This document shows, piece by piece, positions 7,339 to 16,275 of a stretch of 25,196 nucleotides of DNA. Below the pieces are notes generated by a model. It worked only from the letters and a program-made list of their open reading frames with translations. It was not told where the DNA came from and ran no database searches. Position 1 is the first letter of the stretch; every line of letters starts with the position of its first letter. Source of the DNA: Bodo saltans (taxonomy: Eukaryota; Euglenozoa; Kinetoplastea; Eubodonida; Bodonidae); contig CYKH01002197.1 of the NCBI GenBank assembly GCA_001460835.1, forward strand, positions 1 through 25,196, given 5' to 3'. The position numbers and the translations under genes are program-made.

Positions 7339-10017
7339 ATGTTTCATGGAGCAGCTGCCCTTCTCATTTTAGTTGTAGTTGGACTGCAGGTGTCTGGAGA
7401 AGTTGTGTCGCGAGCGAGCAATCCAATCCAGAAGACGACAGTTTATGGCTGCGGATATGATCGGATCCTTCAAGTCCAAATATGTTTGATATGTGACACC
7501 AGCGCATGTGGTATTTACCGAATAGCTTTTCGTTCAACTCCAGTTGGTGTTCGCACTGACATTCCTATCTCACCAAGTGTCAACACCTTTGTTGTTCGGA
7601 GTACCCGCCGGCTTGCGTACGTGTATTACAGCAATAACTCACTTATCCAGTACAACATGGACAACTGGCTTGCCGCGCCCCTTGACACCGGTTTCTCGTT
7701 CGATACCACAGGGACGCACACCCACACGTGCACTGCTTGCACTCCCACAGCAACCTGTACCGTCACATACAACGTACAACAACTAACCGTAGGAGACGAC
7801 AACGTTGCCTACGGCGTTGCTGCAAGTTGCACTCAGACGCTCATCGTCGTTCAGTACGCGGTACCCTTGCCTGGATCCACGACTGGTGGCTCCACAACGT
7901 ACCAGTCCATCAACACCAACCAAGAGGTAGCAACCGTCCGAACCCTGGTGGCGTATCATGATGCATCGAATCAGAGGCTTTACGTTGTGATGAGTGGTGG
8001 TACAACCTGTCCTCTTCTTTATCAGCAACTGATGCCTTCAGTGTCAACGATACTGTGCCGTTCGTTGACATGTCCTTCAGGTAGTGGCACAATATCAAAT
8101 TTTGGGTCTACCTTTGATGCCCTGCACGATAGAATGATCACGACTCTAGGATCGTGCAATGTTGTTGCTTCTGTTGCCAGCTCAACGATGAAAGTGTTGG
8201 CTGGGACAGGCGCAACCGGATACTTAGATGGATACGCTCAATTCGAAGCCATCGTGGAAACACCTCAAGCGCCGAGTGTCAGTGGCCGTCAAATCTTCTT
8301 TTTCTCTCAAAGCGAGACTTCTGGCTACATCGTTGCTAGAGTGTTTGGTGCTACTAGCACGCAGAGTCGATCACCGACTTTGTCTTTTACTTCAACCTGG
8401 ACCCCAGAAAAGACGCGTTCGAAAACGGCATCGGTATCGAAATCGCTGACAAGGTCAAGGACCACATCATTTTCTGTATCGCGAGGGACACCAACACCGT
8501 CGGTGTCCTCTGAAGAAACAGATTCAGCAACCTTCACAACTTCACGCTCACGTGAAAAAACCCAGTCATTATCGCCGACTCAGTCAGCCGACACAACATT
8601 ATCCGCGAGCCCAACAGCGAGCTCCACACAGAATTCACCGAGTACAGACACTTCGGAGAGTATTTCTTCCTCTGCAAGTGAAGCTCTGTCAAAAAGATCC
8701 TCTTCGCTATCCCCTGAAAGAACATCCTCCCCAAGTCGTACGGCCTCCCATCGCGGTCAGTCAAAGAGTCTCCACCAAACCACACCAGCTACCGCCACGC
8801 TGACTTGGTCCGCTGAAACGACTCTAACCAGCACCATTACAAGAACGTGGACACCGAGCAGCGATAGCACAGTGTCAGCGACTCCTTCGGCAGCAACGTT
8901 GTCTGCCTCCCAAGAAACGCGATCGCCATCATCGTCAAAAACTGTCAGCCCTGAGCGTTCGCTCTCAACCACTTCAAGTGGAAGCTTTGTCGCCTCGAGA
9001 TCGCTCACAGTGTCGGCTAGTGGATCACTGCTCATGTCGTCAAGTATTTCTGCGTCTCTCACCTCGTCAGTGACTCCCTCGATCACACTGACTGCGTCTT
9101 TCTCTCCATCACTGACTAAGTTCACATCGCTCTCCCACGCAACCCCGACCATCACAGCCTCGCCTACAAAAAGATTCTCAACGTCACGATCGACGACCTG
9201 CTCGGGTGGGTCTGTTTCACGAAGTGCTACACGGAGTCATGTCATGTCGACGGCGAGGGGCGTGGCTTCTGCGTCTTTGTCCATATCAATAACTCTCTCT
9301 TCATCACCAGCGTCGCCAACAAGTTCAAACCTTACGTCGTTCACTGCCACAATGCCGCTACTTTCTCAAACTCACCATCTGTCATCCACAGCACCACTAT
9401 TGTCTGTAACTCCAACCCTTTTTGTCATTGACAACACTGACAAGCGGCCATTCTACATTGTTCTTGGAGTGGCAGCGGCATTGGCTGGCGGTGCTGTTGT
9501 AGGAGGAATAATTTTGGGGCTCGTGAAAATCTATGGAGCTCAGTCTGCGCACTTTGTTGCTCCGGAGGCGACTCCTGTTGCCTCTGAAGCCGCCGTTGGC
9601 TCAACTACGGTGCCTGCTGCTCCAAAAGCAACGCCACCGGTGCCAACAATGTCGAGGATGCCAGTTGTTGGCATTCCCCGCTCTATTGCCACGCAACTAG
9701 TGTTCGAGAAGCACTACGAGGCACCCATCGTTCGCCAAGAAGTATCCACACGCCGCCTCAGAGCGCCAGACGTTGATCATGAGGATAACGACATTCCATG
9801 GTGGGCGAGCGCTGCTGCACCACCCCCCGTGCGGGTCCCACCAACCGCACACACGCATAACGACACCATAGTAATAGACGTGGACGAACACGATGAGCCA
9901 TTTTATGTCGTGTCCTCCAACACCAACAACATTATCGATCCCTCTTCCCCGGCAGCTTATGAAAGCGTTGATGACGAACCGCTGTGGTTCGACGAAGTAG
10001 AACTATCTCCTTCGTAA
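7339..10017 (+). CDS. Type I membrane protein with NHL-like motif and Ser/Thr-rich mucin-like stalk
   Basis: An 892-residue protein. It has a signal peptide at about 1-20 (FHGAAALLILVVVGLQVSG), a globular cysteine-bearing ectodomain at about 21-335, a Ser/Thr-rich stalk at about 340-695, one transmembrane helix at about 705-731 (IVLGVAAALAGGAVVGGII) and a 160-residue cytoplasmic tail. The ectodomain carries LAGTGATGYLDGYAQFEAI near 285-303, a pattern typical of NHL beta-propeller repeats, plus other possible blades. The stalk repeats short motifs such as TRTWTPSSD, SATPSA and SRSLT with little sequence conservation, and is a likely target for O-glycosylation. The tail is first Ala/Pro/Val-rich and then acidic, with WW and PP clusters. 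Such proteins are plausible surface receptors or adhesins of a phagotrophic flagellate. The ligand is unknown and I recognise no named orthologue. Confidence 0.8.
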   Translation: MFHGAAALLILVVVGLQVSGEVVSRASNPIQKTTVYGCGYDRILQVQICLICDTSACGIYRIAFRSTPVGVRTDIPISPSVNTFVVRSTRRLAYVYYSNNSLIQYNMDNWLAAPLDTGFSFDTTGTHTHTCTACTPTATCTVTYNVQQLTVGDDNVAYGVAASCTQTLIVVQYAVPLPGSTTGGSTTYQSINTNQEVATVRTLVAYHDASNQRLYVVMSGGTTCPLLYQQLMPSVSTILCRSLTCPSGSGTISNFGSTFDALHDRMITTLGSCNVVASVASSTMKVLAGTGATGYLDGYAQFEAIVETPQAPSVSGRQIFFFSQSETSGYIVARVFGATSTQSRSPTLSFTSTWTPEKTRSKTASVSKSLTRSRTTSFSVSRGTPTPSVSSEETDSATFTTSRSREKTQSLSPTQSADTTLSASPTASSTQNSPSTDTSESISSSASEALSKRSSSLSPERTSSPSRTASHRGQSKSLHQTTPATATLTWSAETTLTSTITRTWTPSSDSTVSATPSAATLSASQETRSPSSSKTVSPERSLSTTSSGSFVASRSLTVSASGSLLMSSSISASLTSSVTPSITLTASFSPSLTKFTSLSHATPTITASPTKRFSTSRSTTCSGGSVSRSATRSHVMSTARGVASASLSISITLSSSPASPTSSNLTSFTATMPLLSQTHHLSSTAPLLSVTPTLFVIDNTDKRPFYIVLGVAAALAGGAVVGGIILGLVKIYGAQSAHFVAPEATPVASEAAVGSTTVPAAPKATPPVPTMSRMPVVGIPRSIATQLVFEKHYEAPIVRQEVSTRRLRAPDVDHEDNDIPWWASAAAPPPVRVPPTAHTHNDTIVIDVDEHDEPFYVVSSNTNNIIDPSSPAAYESVDDEPLWFDEVELSPS

Positions 10018-10115
10018 CGCGAGCCTGCATATTTTTGAAAATGAAGATATCTTCTGTAGCCTGCACATCCCGCAACGACAACGGAGTATTATGATTGCCT
10101 TTACGTGTTTCGTAG

Positions 10116-10157
10116 TTCACTTTCACTCGTCGTCGCCTACATCTTCGTTAACTCTAG
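10116..10157 (+). promoter_or_regulatory. Trans-splice acceptor for the RasGAP gene
   Basis: A pyrimidine-rich stretch from 10116 ends in CTCTAG with the AG at 10156-10157, twelve bases before the ATG at 10170. This favours that ATG over the GTG two codons earlier. Confidence 0.6.
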
Positions 10158-10169
10158 AAGCCAGTGGTA

Positions 10170-13100
10170 ATGAACGCAGCTGTTTTGTTAGAGGACTTGT
10201 CTCAGGACTACCAACTCCTTGCAGGGCTCGTTGATGGCATAGGAGCTTATCAACACCGCCAGCTGAGTCGTCTGTTGTGCAACGTGCTGTGTTGCGTTAC
10301 AACTCATACCCAGCCTAGTTGCTCCTGCAGCACAACGCTCGACGCCTCTCGCGACGTGTTAGCTTCGAATGTTCTCGCAATGCTAATAGCAATGGAACGT
10401 GGAAAGGCGCTGCGGGTGCAGTCGAACGTCCACACGTTCATGCGAGGAAATTCCCTTGTTCCTCTGCTTTTCGATACGTTGGGGCGCGAATGGTTGCATC
10501 CCTTCATGGTGGCTGGTATCGATAGCGTTTTAAACACTATGCGTGAGCCTGATGCATCTTCGGCCCTAGAGTGCTTCCTCACTGACGACTCTCCCGATGA
10601 CATTGACGGAGCATTGGAACGCCTTGACACACTCGTGAGTGCTCTGTGGGACGTAGTCGTGGATTCTATTCCGTGCTGGCCTTTGTCATTCCGTTGGGCG
10701 CTTGCATCGCTATCGCGTCGCCCTCCTGGGTTGGACGGAGGACGACCGTTCCCCACTGACTATGAACTCGTTCCAATGCTCTCCACTATTGTGATGCTGC
10801 GGTGTGTGATTCCATGCATCATGGGTTTCTCAACGCGGAACGTTTCCGAAGGTGATGACACTCTGCTACGCAAGCGGATTATGTTTCTAACGAAACTACT
10901 GCAACGTGCAGCGTACTTCGTGGATGATGACGTGGCACATGACGACAATGAGCCTGGGACGAGCGCTGCAGTTGTAGCTACCATAGTCGACTGCCTCCAT
11001 CGTCGCATGGTGGGAGTGTGGTGGTACCTTCTGGACGACATTTCGGTGCTGGATGACTTGAAAAAAGGCAATCATTGGGGAACGTCGCCGTTGGTAAAAA
11101 CGACACGTGGGACAACAACGCCGCTCACAGGTTCCCCGCTACTGGCCGAAGGAACACATTGCCCATACGTGATGGAACTTTTAAGCTTCGTGGACCAACA
11201 CGTCACATCGATTGTAGGCCACATGCACTCAATGACTCCGATATCTGCCCCTATCCACTTGCACAGACTGCACAACTTCAGTCGATTCGCAAAGAGGCGG
11301 ATTGATCAAATTGTAACACCGGAAGAAAATGGTCAGCTGAAACATGATGATGTGCCGCTTCAAAACCAAAAAGCAACTACCCAAATGGGAAACATTGCTT
11401 CGTCATTTCAGGCGCTCAAGAATAAGTTTTCAAGAAGTAGATCCTCGTCACAAGCGTCGTCGGCACCACCTGCAGTATTGCCGTCCAGTGACCCTTCGAA
11501 AGAGGAAGTATTCGATGAACTTGTTCGTCACAGCAGTCGGTGCCGACTGCAGCCGGAGACACTGAATTACGCACAGCTGTTTTGCCTTCTTGTAGGCAAC
11601 GTTCAGACACTAGTATCAAAGAAAGATCGAGAAGAGGCAGAAAGCGTATCTTTTTCAGGAACATCAATGGCGCCTGATGTAGACCCTGATAGCGTCGCGT
11701 GTGCGATGTTGGCGCTCTATGCAGACCAGTTGACTGAATCTAACCAACATTTTGCTTCCGAGAAAGAAAGAAACACTGCAGTTCTACAAAAGTCAATTCC
11801 ACTGGCAAGTCGTCACTGCCAGCGACTCGCTCCATCGATTCTTTGTGAAGGAGCTCTGGATGCTGCTGCTCACCTTTGTTACATGCTCGATGTTGTGCAA
11901 CAGTCAAGCGGCTCATGCACCTCAGTTCAGCTTTTGTTCTTTCCACCACAAGAACCACTGAAGTGTGGCTGTGGTAAGGAGTGGCTGCGTGCAGTCATTC
12001 AGCATCTTTTACCCGCCAAAGTGACGAAGAGGATCTCGCAAGTAGTTTTTTCACAACCATCAGCAGTGAGCGGTGGCAACACGATATTTCGCTCGTTTGG
12101 CCTCACCCCCTCTGGTCGATCGGTGGGCGCTCCAACTGCGCAACACGTCTTCGCGCACGACACCAACGTCGCACTTCCATGGTCGTCGGCTGGTGTTGAA
12201 AGGCGAGTGACAGGAGTGAAGTCACATAGTGTGCTTGCTTCCATTGAACGGATTGTGAACGGCGCTGATGTTGACGAGACACTGAGTTCGCTACCATCGA
12301 TATTAATGGCGGCCAAGTCACCACCAACCACAAAAGTACCTCGCGTCCCACTGACTTTCCGTGACTACCATTTTTTGAAGCTCGAAGGAGCAGAACAGGG
12401 CACTGCTACTCCCACCACACGTTCAAGGCGAGGTTCCTTTACAAAAGGAGGTGGGCTGGCCTCCTCCACACGTTCCATCCCAACCGAGGACCGCAGCCAT
12501 TTCCCTGACGAACTTCCAAGTCCCCCACCAGGGATCAAATCTCCAATTTTCGAGCGTGGCTCTCCTGGTCGAGGCTCCCCTGGTGTCGATCCTGCGACGC
12601 CAAGCGATGCTTCCATCCGTGGCCCGTTGCTTCTTCGTGAGTACTCAGGAGATGTGTGGGAGCCTCGCCTTCAGCGCCATATTTTGGAGTTAGTCTGGTC
12701 TGTTGCGTCCCCTCCTCATCGATTTCACAACGCGACGGCAGTTGGTATCCCACGAACTGTCCTGAGGCCGTTCAGGGTAAAGGTAGCAGAATGGTTTTGC
12801 AGGTTCCACGTGGACTTGGTTGAGAATTTAGTGAGCAGCTCATCTTCTGCTGCTGCTCAGCGTTTGACAAGTGACCGCCTAAGGCGTGAGTTTGTGCCTC
12901 CATCAACGAGCGGACTGCTACGTCGACAGGCGTCTTTTCAAGGCAGTTCGCCACCAACGCGCCCCTCAACGACGAGAGGTGGGAGCGGACGAGCCTTTCT
13001 GCCGCACTGCACGTGGCTGGGGTTTCTTTCTGAACGTATCAATCCACTCGATATGGCAGAGTTCGAGGCGGCGTGCTACCACGCCATTACAGAGGTGTAC

Positions 13101-13778
13101 GGGTCTCGTACTTCCGATACCGGGGATTCTTCATCCTGGCTGTTTGTTGAGACTGGTGAGAAGAGCTCCCCACAGTTGGCGCTGTGTAGCGTCTCGCTCC
13201 AACACATTACTCTCCGCAGCCTCTGGCGCATGTTGCTTTACAGCGTTTCACGGACGTGGGGAACGATAGCGTCATTTGAGCTCTGGGATTATTGGTGCTC
13301 CGAAATGATGAATGTTGTGCGAGAATGGGAGCCTCCAGGCACCGAATTAGTGGATGATGTGCCGAACGTTCTATTTAAGCCAGAAAGGTTGCACATATTT
13401 CATAAAGCCGTTGCGGAGCGTGTGGTTGCGATCACGACGCAGTACGGCACATGCGAACATGAGATGATGGTGATGCTGATCCAGTGCACGAACTTCGCTC
13501 GCAATGCTACAGAAGACATTAGTGATGCAGAGCTAGGGAAGGGTATCAGTCAAATTTTGTCCACATTTGCGCCAAGTTGCTGCGATCACACTGTAGCACT
13601 TCCTGCTGAATTCGCATCCTCACCGCAGCGATCGATTGATGTGGTTGGCCGTGCACTCGCTGAGTTCGGTGAAGCTGCACTGTGTCGCGCCAGTGGGCCA
13701 AACATTGCGCCATTGTCAAGTCGCTCATGGCTGTCAGGACTTCCCGATGATTTATTGGTTGCCCAAGTCCCACTTTGA
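10170..13778 (+). CDS. RasGAP-domain protein
   Basis: A 1202-residue soluble protein. The N-terminal 260 residues fit a Ras GTPase-activating domain. VHTFMRGNSLVPLLFDTLG places Arg92 where RasGAPs carry the catalytic arginine finger (compare LFRxxxL). PCWPLSFRWALASL follows, then IVMLRCVIPCIMG with Arg211 at the FLR-x-x-x-PAI signature, and RKRIMFLTKLLQRAAYF matching the (R)xLxLxxKxLQxLAN helix. Both key arginines are present, so GAP activity is plausible. The rest is unrecognised: Ser-rich linkers at about 400-430 and 750-830, the latter with SPPPGIKSP and a RGSPGRGSPG direct repeat that look like phosphorylation sites, and helical regions at 830-930 and 950-1200. RasGAPs switch off Ras-type GTPases by speeding GTP hydrolysis; the partner here is unknown. 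No C2, PH or SH2 domain is evident. Confidence 0.78.
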   Translation: MNAAVLLEDLSQDYQLLAGLVDGIGAYQHRQLSRLLCNVLCCVTTHTQPSCSCSTTLDASRDVLASNVLAMLIAMERGKALRVQSNVHTFMRGNSLVPLLFDTLGREWLHPFMVAGIDSVLNTMREPDASSALECFLTDDSPDDIDGALERLDTLVSALWDVVVDSIPCWPLSFRWALASLSRRPPGLDGGRPFPTDYELVPMLSTIVMLRCVIPCIMGFSTRNVSEGDDTLLRKRIMFLTKLLQRAAYFVDDDVAHDDNEPGTSAAVVATIVDCLHRRMVGVWWYLLDDISVLDDLKKGNHWGTSPLVKTTRGTTTPLTGSPLLAEGTHCPYVMELLSFVDQHVTSIVGHMHSMTPISAPIHLHRLHNFSRFAKRRIDQIVTPEENGQLKHDDVPLQNQKATTQMGNIASSFQALKNKFSRSRSSSQASSAPPAVLPSSDPSKEEVFDELVRHSSRCRLQPETLNYAQLFCLLVGNVQTLVSKKDREEAESVSFSGTSMAPDVDPDSVACAMLALYADQLTESNQHFASEKERNTAVLQKSIPLASRHCQRLAPSILCEGALDAAAHLCYMLDVVQQSSGSCTSVQLLFFPPQEPLKCGCGKEWLRAVIQHLLPAKVTKRISQVVFSQPSAVSGGNTIFRSFGLTPSGRSVGAPTAQHVFAHDTNVALPWSSAGVERRVTGVKSHSVLASIERIVNGADVDETLSSLPSILMAAKSPPTTKVPRVPLTFRDYHFLKLEGAEQGTATPTTRSRRGSFTKGGGLASSTRSIPTEDRSHFPDELPSPPPGIKSPIFERGSPGRGSPGVDPATPSDASIRGPLLLREYSGDVWEPRLQRHILELVWSVASPPHRFHNATAVGIPRTVLRPFRVKVAEWFCRFHVDLVENLVSSSSSAAAQRLTSDRLRREFVPPSTSGLLRRQASFQGSSPPTRPSTTRGGSGRAFLPHCTWLGFLSERINPLDMAEFEAACYHAITEVYGSRTSDTGDSSSWLFVETGEKSSPQLALCSVSLQHITLRSLWRMLLYSVSRTWGTIASFELWDYWCSEMMNVVREWEPPGTELVDDVPNVLFKPERLHIFHKAVAERVVAITTQYGTCEHEMMVMLIQCTNFARNATEDISDAELGKGISQILSTFAPSCCDHTVALPAEFASSPQRSIDVVGRALAEFGEAALCRASGPNIAPLSSRSWLSGLPDDLLVAQVPL

Positions 13779-13828
13779 GTTCATCACGCACGGCTGTTAT
13801 TGATGATGTCAATTTTTGCTTCAATCCC

Positions 13829-13934
13829 TTTGTTTTCATATCTCTCAATTTTCTTTTCATCGCTGCTTGAATGCATCGTACAGGTTCTGCTCTGGTTATC
13901 CACGCTCTTGATTTCATTTTGGCTGTGATAGTAG
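13829..13934 (+). promoter_or_regulatory. Probable trans-splice acceptor region for the PheRS alpha gene
   Basis: A T/C-rich tract (about 13829-13860) is followed by candidate AGs at 13930-13931 and 13933-13934, close to the ATG at 13939. Other AGs lie between, so the exact site is uncertain. Confidence 0.4.
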
Positions 13935-13938
13935 CTCA

Positions 13939-15426
13939 ATGGATATTGAAGCAAAAATTTTAGAGCTGCTCGCATCGGCCGAATCTGTGTCGACGCTGGA
14001 GCTCGCCTCATCGCTGGGAGTTGACCATCAGGACGTCGTCGGTGCGTCCAAGTCACTCGAGGCGGATGGGTATGTCGTGTCCAGCGTTACAAGCGTATCG
14101 CAATGGAAGTTCTCTGCAGAGGGTCTTGACATTCGTCAAAATGGTAGCCCCGAATTCCTCTTGTGGGCCTTGCTGGCTTCCGGATCAAAGCAGCAAGACG
14201 AAGTTGTGACAGCTCTCGGCAAAGAAGCAGCCACTGTAGCAATGTCCAACGGTATGAAGCAGAAGTTGTTCAAGCTTACCAAGGAGGAGGGCAATACGAT
14301 CTTAACCAGAGACCCAAAGGTGACCACACTGGAAGATTCCACACGTCGTCTCCTCGACGCTGCCGCCAAGGGTGGCCACGTTGACCCAAAGGACGCTGAT
14401 GCACTTAAGAAGCGCAAGTTGGCTTCTTTTGACAGTGTAAAAACGTTTGTTCTTGTGAAAGGCCCGTCCTACGCACCAACCCGAGGCTCAAAGGCAGCGA
14501 CCGATCTCACTCGTGAGATGCTTGCCGACGGTAGCTGGCAGACAAACACCTTCAAGAAGTACAACTTCAATGCAACTGGTCGCGAACCCCTAGCAGGACA
14601 GCAGCATCCTCTCTTGAAAGTTCGTCAAGAGTTCCGTGAAATGTTCCTTGAGCTTGGTTTCCAGGAGATGCACACTCAGCAATGGGTCGAGAGCTCCTTC
14701 TGGAACTTTGACACTCTCTTTGTTCCACAGAAGCACCCTGCCCGCGATGCACAGGATACGTTTTTCATCTCGAAACCGGATCAGAGCCCCACCCCTGATG
14801 CAGACTACTTGAAGCGTGTGAAGGATATCCACGAAGAGGGATACCTTTGTGACTGGTCTGCCAACGAGAGTGCGCGCAACGTCCTACGCACCCACACCAC
14901 CGCTGTCTCCAGCTGGGTGCTGAACCAATTGGCGCAAAGCTCACCTCTGCGACCTGACGGCCGCCGAGACTTCCGCCCCGCTCGCTACTTCAGCATCGAC
15001 CGTGTCTTCCGTAATGAGGAAATGGATAAGACTCATCTTTGCGAATTCCACCAAGTCGAGGGCTTCGTCGTGGACCGCAACTTGTCCCTTGCGAACATGA
15101 TGCACCTCCTCAATCAATTCTTCAGGCGCATCGGTATTGAGCAGCTCCGCTTCAAGCCAGCTTTCAACCCTTACACAGAGCCCTCGATGGAAATCTTCGG
15201 CTTCCACACTGGGCTCAAGAAGTGGATGGAGGTTGGCAACAGTGGAGTGTTCCGTCCCGAGATGCTGAAGCCTATGGGATTTGATGAAGACGTCACCGCG
15301 ATTGCTTGGGGTTTGTCACTTGAGCGTCCCACGATGATTAAGTATGGCATCAAGAACATTCACGAGTTATTCGGTCACAAGGTCGACCTGCGCTTCATCA
15401 AGAAGTCCAAGATTGCACGTTACTAA
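13939..15426 (+). CDS. Cytosolic phenylalanine--tRNA ligase alpha subunit
   Basis: A 495-residue protein of the usual length for the cytosolic alpha subunit, EC 6.1.1.20, which with the beta subunit charges tRNA-Phe with phenylalanine. The first 150 residues are the small winged-helix DNA-binding-fold domains seen in eukaryotic alpha subunits. The class II catalytic core runs from about 215. It includes a motif 1 region (HPLLKVRQEFREMFLELGF), motif 2 (FRNEEMDKTHLCEFHQVEG, near 357) and motif 3 (GLSLERPTMIKYGI, near 457). FKPAFNPYTEPSMEIFG and WMEVGNSGVFRPEML are family hallmarks of the phenylalanine pocket region. The protein ends in a basic tail (RFIKKSKIARY). Identification is secure. Confidence 0.97.
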   Translation: MDIEAKILELLASAESVSTLELASSLGVDHQDVVGASKSLEADGYVVSSVTSVSQWKFSAEGLDIRQNGSPEFLLWALLASGSKQQDEVVTALGKEAATVAMSNGMKQKLFKLTKEEGNTILTRDPKVTTLEDSTRRLLDAAAKGGHVDPKDADALKKRKLASFDSVKTFVLVKGPSYAPTRGSKAATDLTREMLADGSWQTNTFKKYNFNATGREPLAGQQHPLLKVRQEFREMFLELGFQEMHTQQWVESSFWNFDTLFVPQKHPARDAQDTFFISKPDQSPTPDADYLKRVKDIHEEGYLCDWSANESARNVLRTHTTAVSSWVLNQLAQSSPLRPDGRRDFRPARYFSIDRVFRNEEMDKTHLCEFHQVEGFVVDRNLSLANMMHLLNQFFRRIGIEQLRFKPAFNPYTEPSMEIFGFHTGLKKWMEVGNSGVFRPEMLKPMGFDEDVTAIAWGLSLERPTMIKYGIKNIHELFGHKVDLRFIKKSKIARY

Positions 15427-15428
15427 TA

Positions 15429-15455
15429 GTGCCGCGGTGATTGTTGTTGCGGCAC
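15429..15455. other. Perfect 7-bp hairpin just after the PheRS alpha stop
   Basis: GTGCCGC and its exact complement GCGGCAC flank a 13-base loop, beginning two bases after the stop codon. In RNA this would form a short GC-rich stem at the start of the 3' UTR. It has no T tract and is not a bacterial terminator. Role unknown. Confidence 0.6.
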
Positions 15456-15536
15456 GATAACTGTTATGCGCCGAGTTCGATAACAATCAACTTGAAACTT
15501 TACATAAAACATCACTCTGCTGCAAATTTATTTGTC

Positions 15537-15566
15537 ATGTTTCTTTTGTTTGTGTGTCAACGGTAG
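15537..15566 (+). promoter_or_regulatory. Trans-splice acceptor for the eL20 gene
   Basis: A T-rich tract (TTTCTTTTGTTTGTG) is followed by GGTAG with the AG at 15565-15566. This leaves a 21-base leader before the ATG at 15588. Confidence 0.6.
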
Positions 15567-15587
15567 CGTGTGCGAACATAAGAAGAG

Positions 15588-16127
15588 ATGGTCCGCCCCC
15601 ACTTGAAGCACTACCAGGTCGTTGGCCGCGAGGAGCCTTCCGAGAAGGCCCCCAGCCCCACCGTCTACAAGTTCGAGGTCTTCGCCCCCAACTTCGTTGT
15701 TGCCAAGAGCCGCTTCTGGAAGCTCATGAGCGAGAAGAACAAGGTGAAGTCGACCCACGGCGACATCCTGTCCTGCAAGGTCGTCCGCGACCGCAAGATC
15801 GCTGCCCGCACGTACGCCGTCGAGATCGCTTACTACAGCCAGCGCTGCGGCTTCACCAGCATGACCAAGGAGTACCGTGATGTCTCCAAGTCCGGTGCCG
15901 TCAGCCAGGCTTACAACGACCTTGCCTCCCGCCATCGTGCTCGCTACCACAACATCGAGGTTCTGGGCGTGAAGAGCATCCCCAACCACGAGATCTCCAC
16001 TGGCTCCATCCTGCAGTACACTGGCTCCAAGGTTAGCTTCCCCATCCTGCACCGTGCCCCCAAGTCTGCCCGCAAGGACCGTGCCATCTTCGTCAAGAAG
16101 AACACGAAGCGCGCCGTGGTTGCTTAA
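15588..16127 (+). CDS. RPL18A: 60S ribosomal protein eL20 (L18a)
   Basis: A 179-residue protein, the normal length for eL20 (176 in human), a component of the large ribosomal subunit. Recognisable blocks are LKHYQVVGREEPSEK, KFEVFAPNFVVAKSRFWKLM, CKVVRDRKIAART, YYSQRCGFTSMTKEYRDVS and HNIEVLGVKSIPNHE, ending in a basic tail (FVKKNTKRAVVA). Codon use is far more biased than in its neighbours: AAG for Lys and C-ending codons (CCC, GGC, GCC, AAC) dominate, as expected for a very highly expressed gene. This bias also creates a long spurious reading frame on the opposite strand. Identification is secure. Confidence 0.98.
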   Translation: MVRPHLKHYQVVGREEPSEKAPSPTVYKFEVFAPNFVVAKSRFWKLMSEKNKVKSTHGDILSCKVVRDRKIAARTYAVEIAYYSQRCGFTSMTKEYRDVSKSGAVSQAYNDLASRHRARYHNIEVLGVKSIPNHEISTGSILQYTGSKVSFPILHRAPKSARKDRAIFVKKNTKRAVVA

Positions 16128-16230
16128 GATAGCACATGCACCTTTGTTTTGATTTGGCTTATCAACCAAGAGTACTGCCTTGCCCATTCGCTTTGATATG
16201 AATCAGTGTTGTTGCTCGATAAATCCAAAG

Positions 16231-16253
16231 TCCATTACTCCTCATTATTCTAG
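16231..16253 (+). promoter_or_regulatory. Trans-splice acceptor for the CTP:phosphoethanolamine cytidylyltransferase gene
   Basis: A pyrimidine tract (TCCATTACTCCTCATTATTC) ends in TAG with the AG at 16252-16253, 22 bases before the ATG at 16276. In-frame codons further upstream, including an ATG at 16198, precede this site and would be removed. Confidence 0.65.
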
Positions 16254-16275
16254 GAAGCCTTCACAATCAATCAAC

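Noticed and set aside
8757-9155. A 132-codon reverse-strand frame inside the Ser/Thr-rich stalk
   Set aside because: It is the complement of repetitive Ser/Thr codons, giving an Asp/Val/Glu-rich artefact with no domain.
10304-10756. A 150-codon reverse-strand frame opposite the RasGAP domain
   Set aside because: It overlaps a strongly supported coding domain, has no recognisable motif and lies on the strand with no supported genes.
15528-16187. A 219-codon reverse-strand frame covering the whole eL20 gene
   Set aside because: It is a shadow of extreme codon bias: C-ending codons on one strand produce stop-free Gly/Ala/Val/Leu-rich translation on the other. No recognisable protein is encoded.
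16180-16275. Upstream extension of the ethanolamine-phosphate cytidylyltransferase
   Set aside because: The extension is open but precedes the TAG acceptor at 16251-16253 and has no homology to the family. The conserved protein fits a start at 16276.
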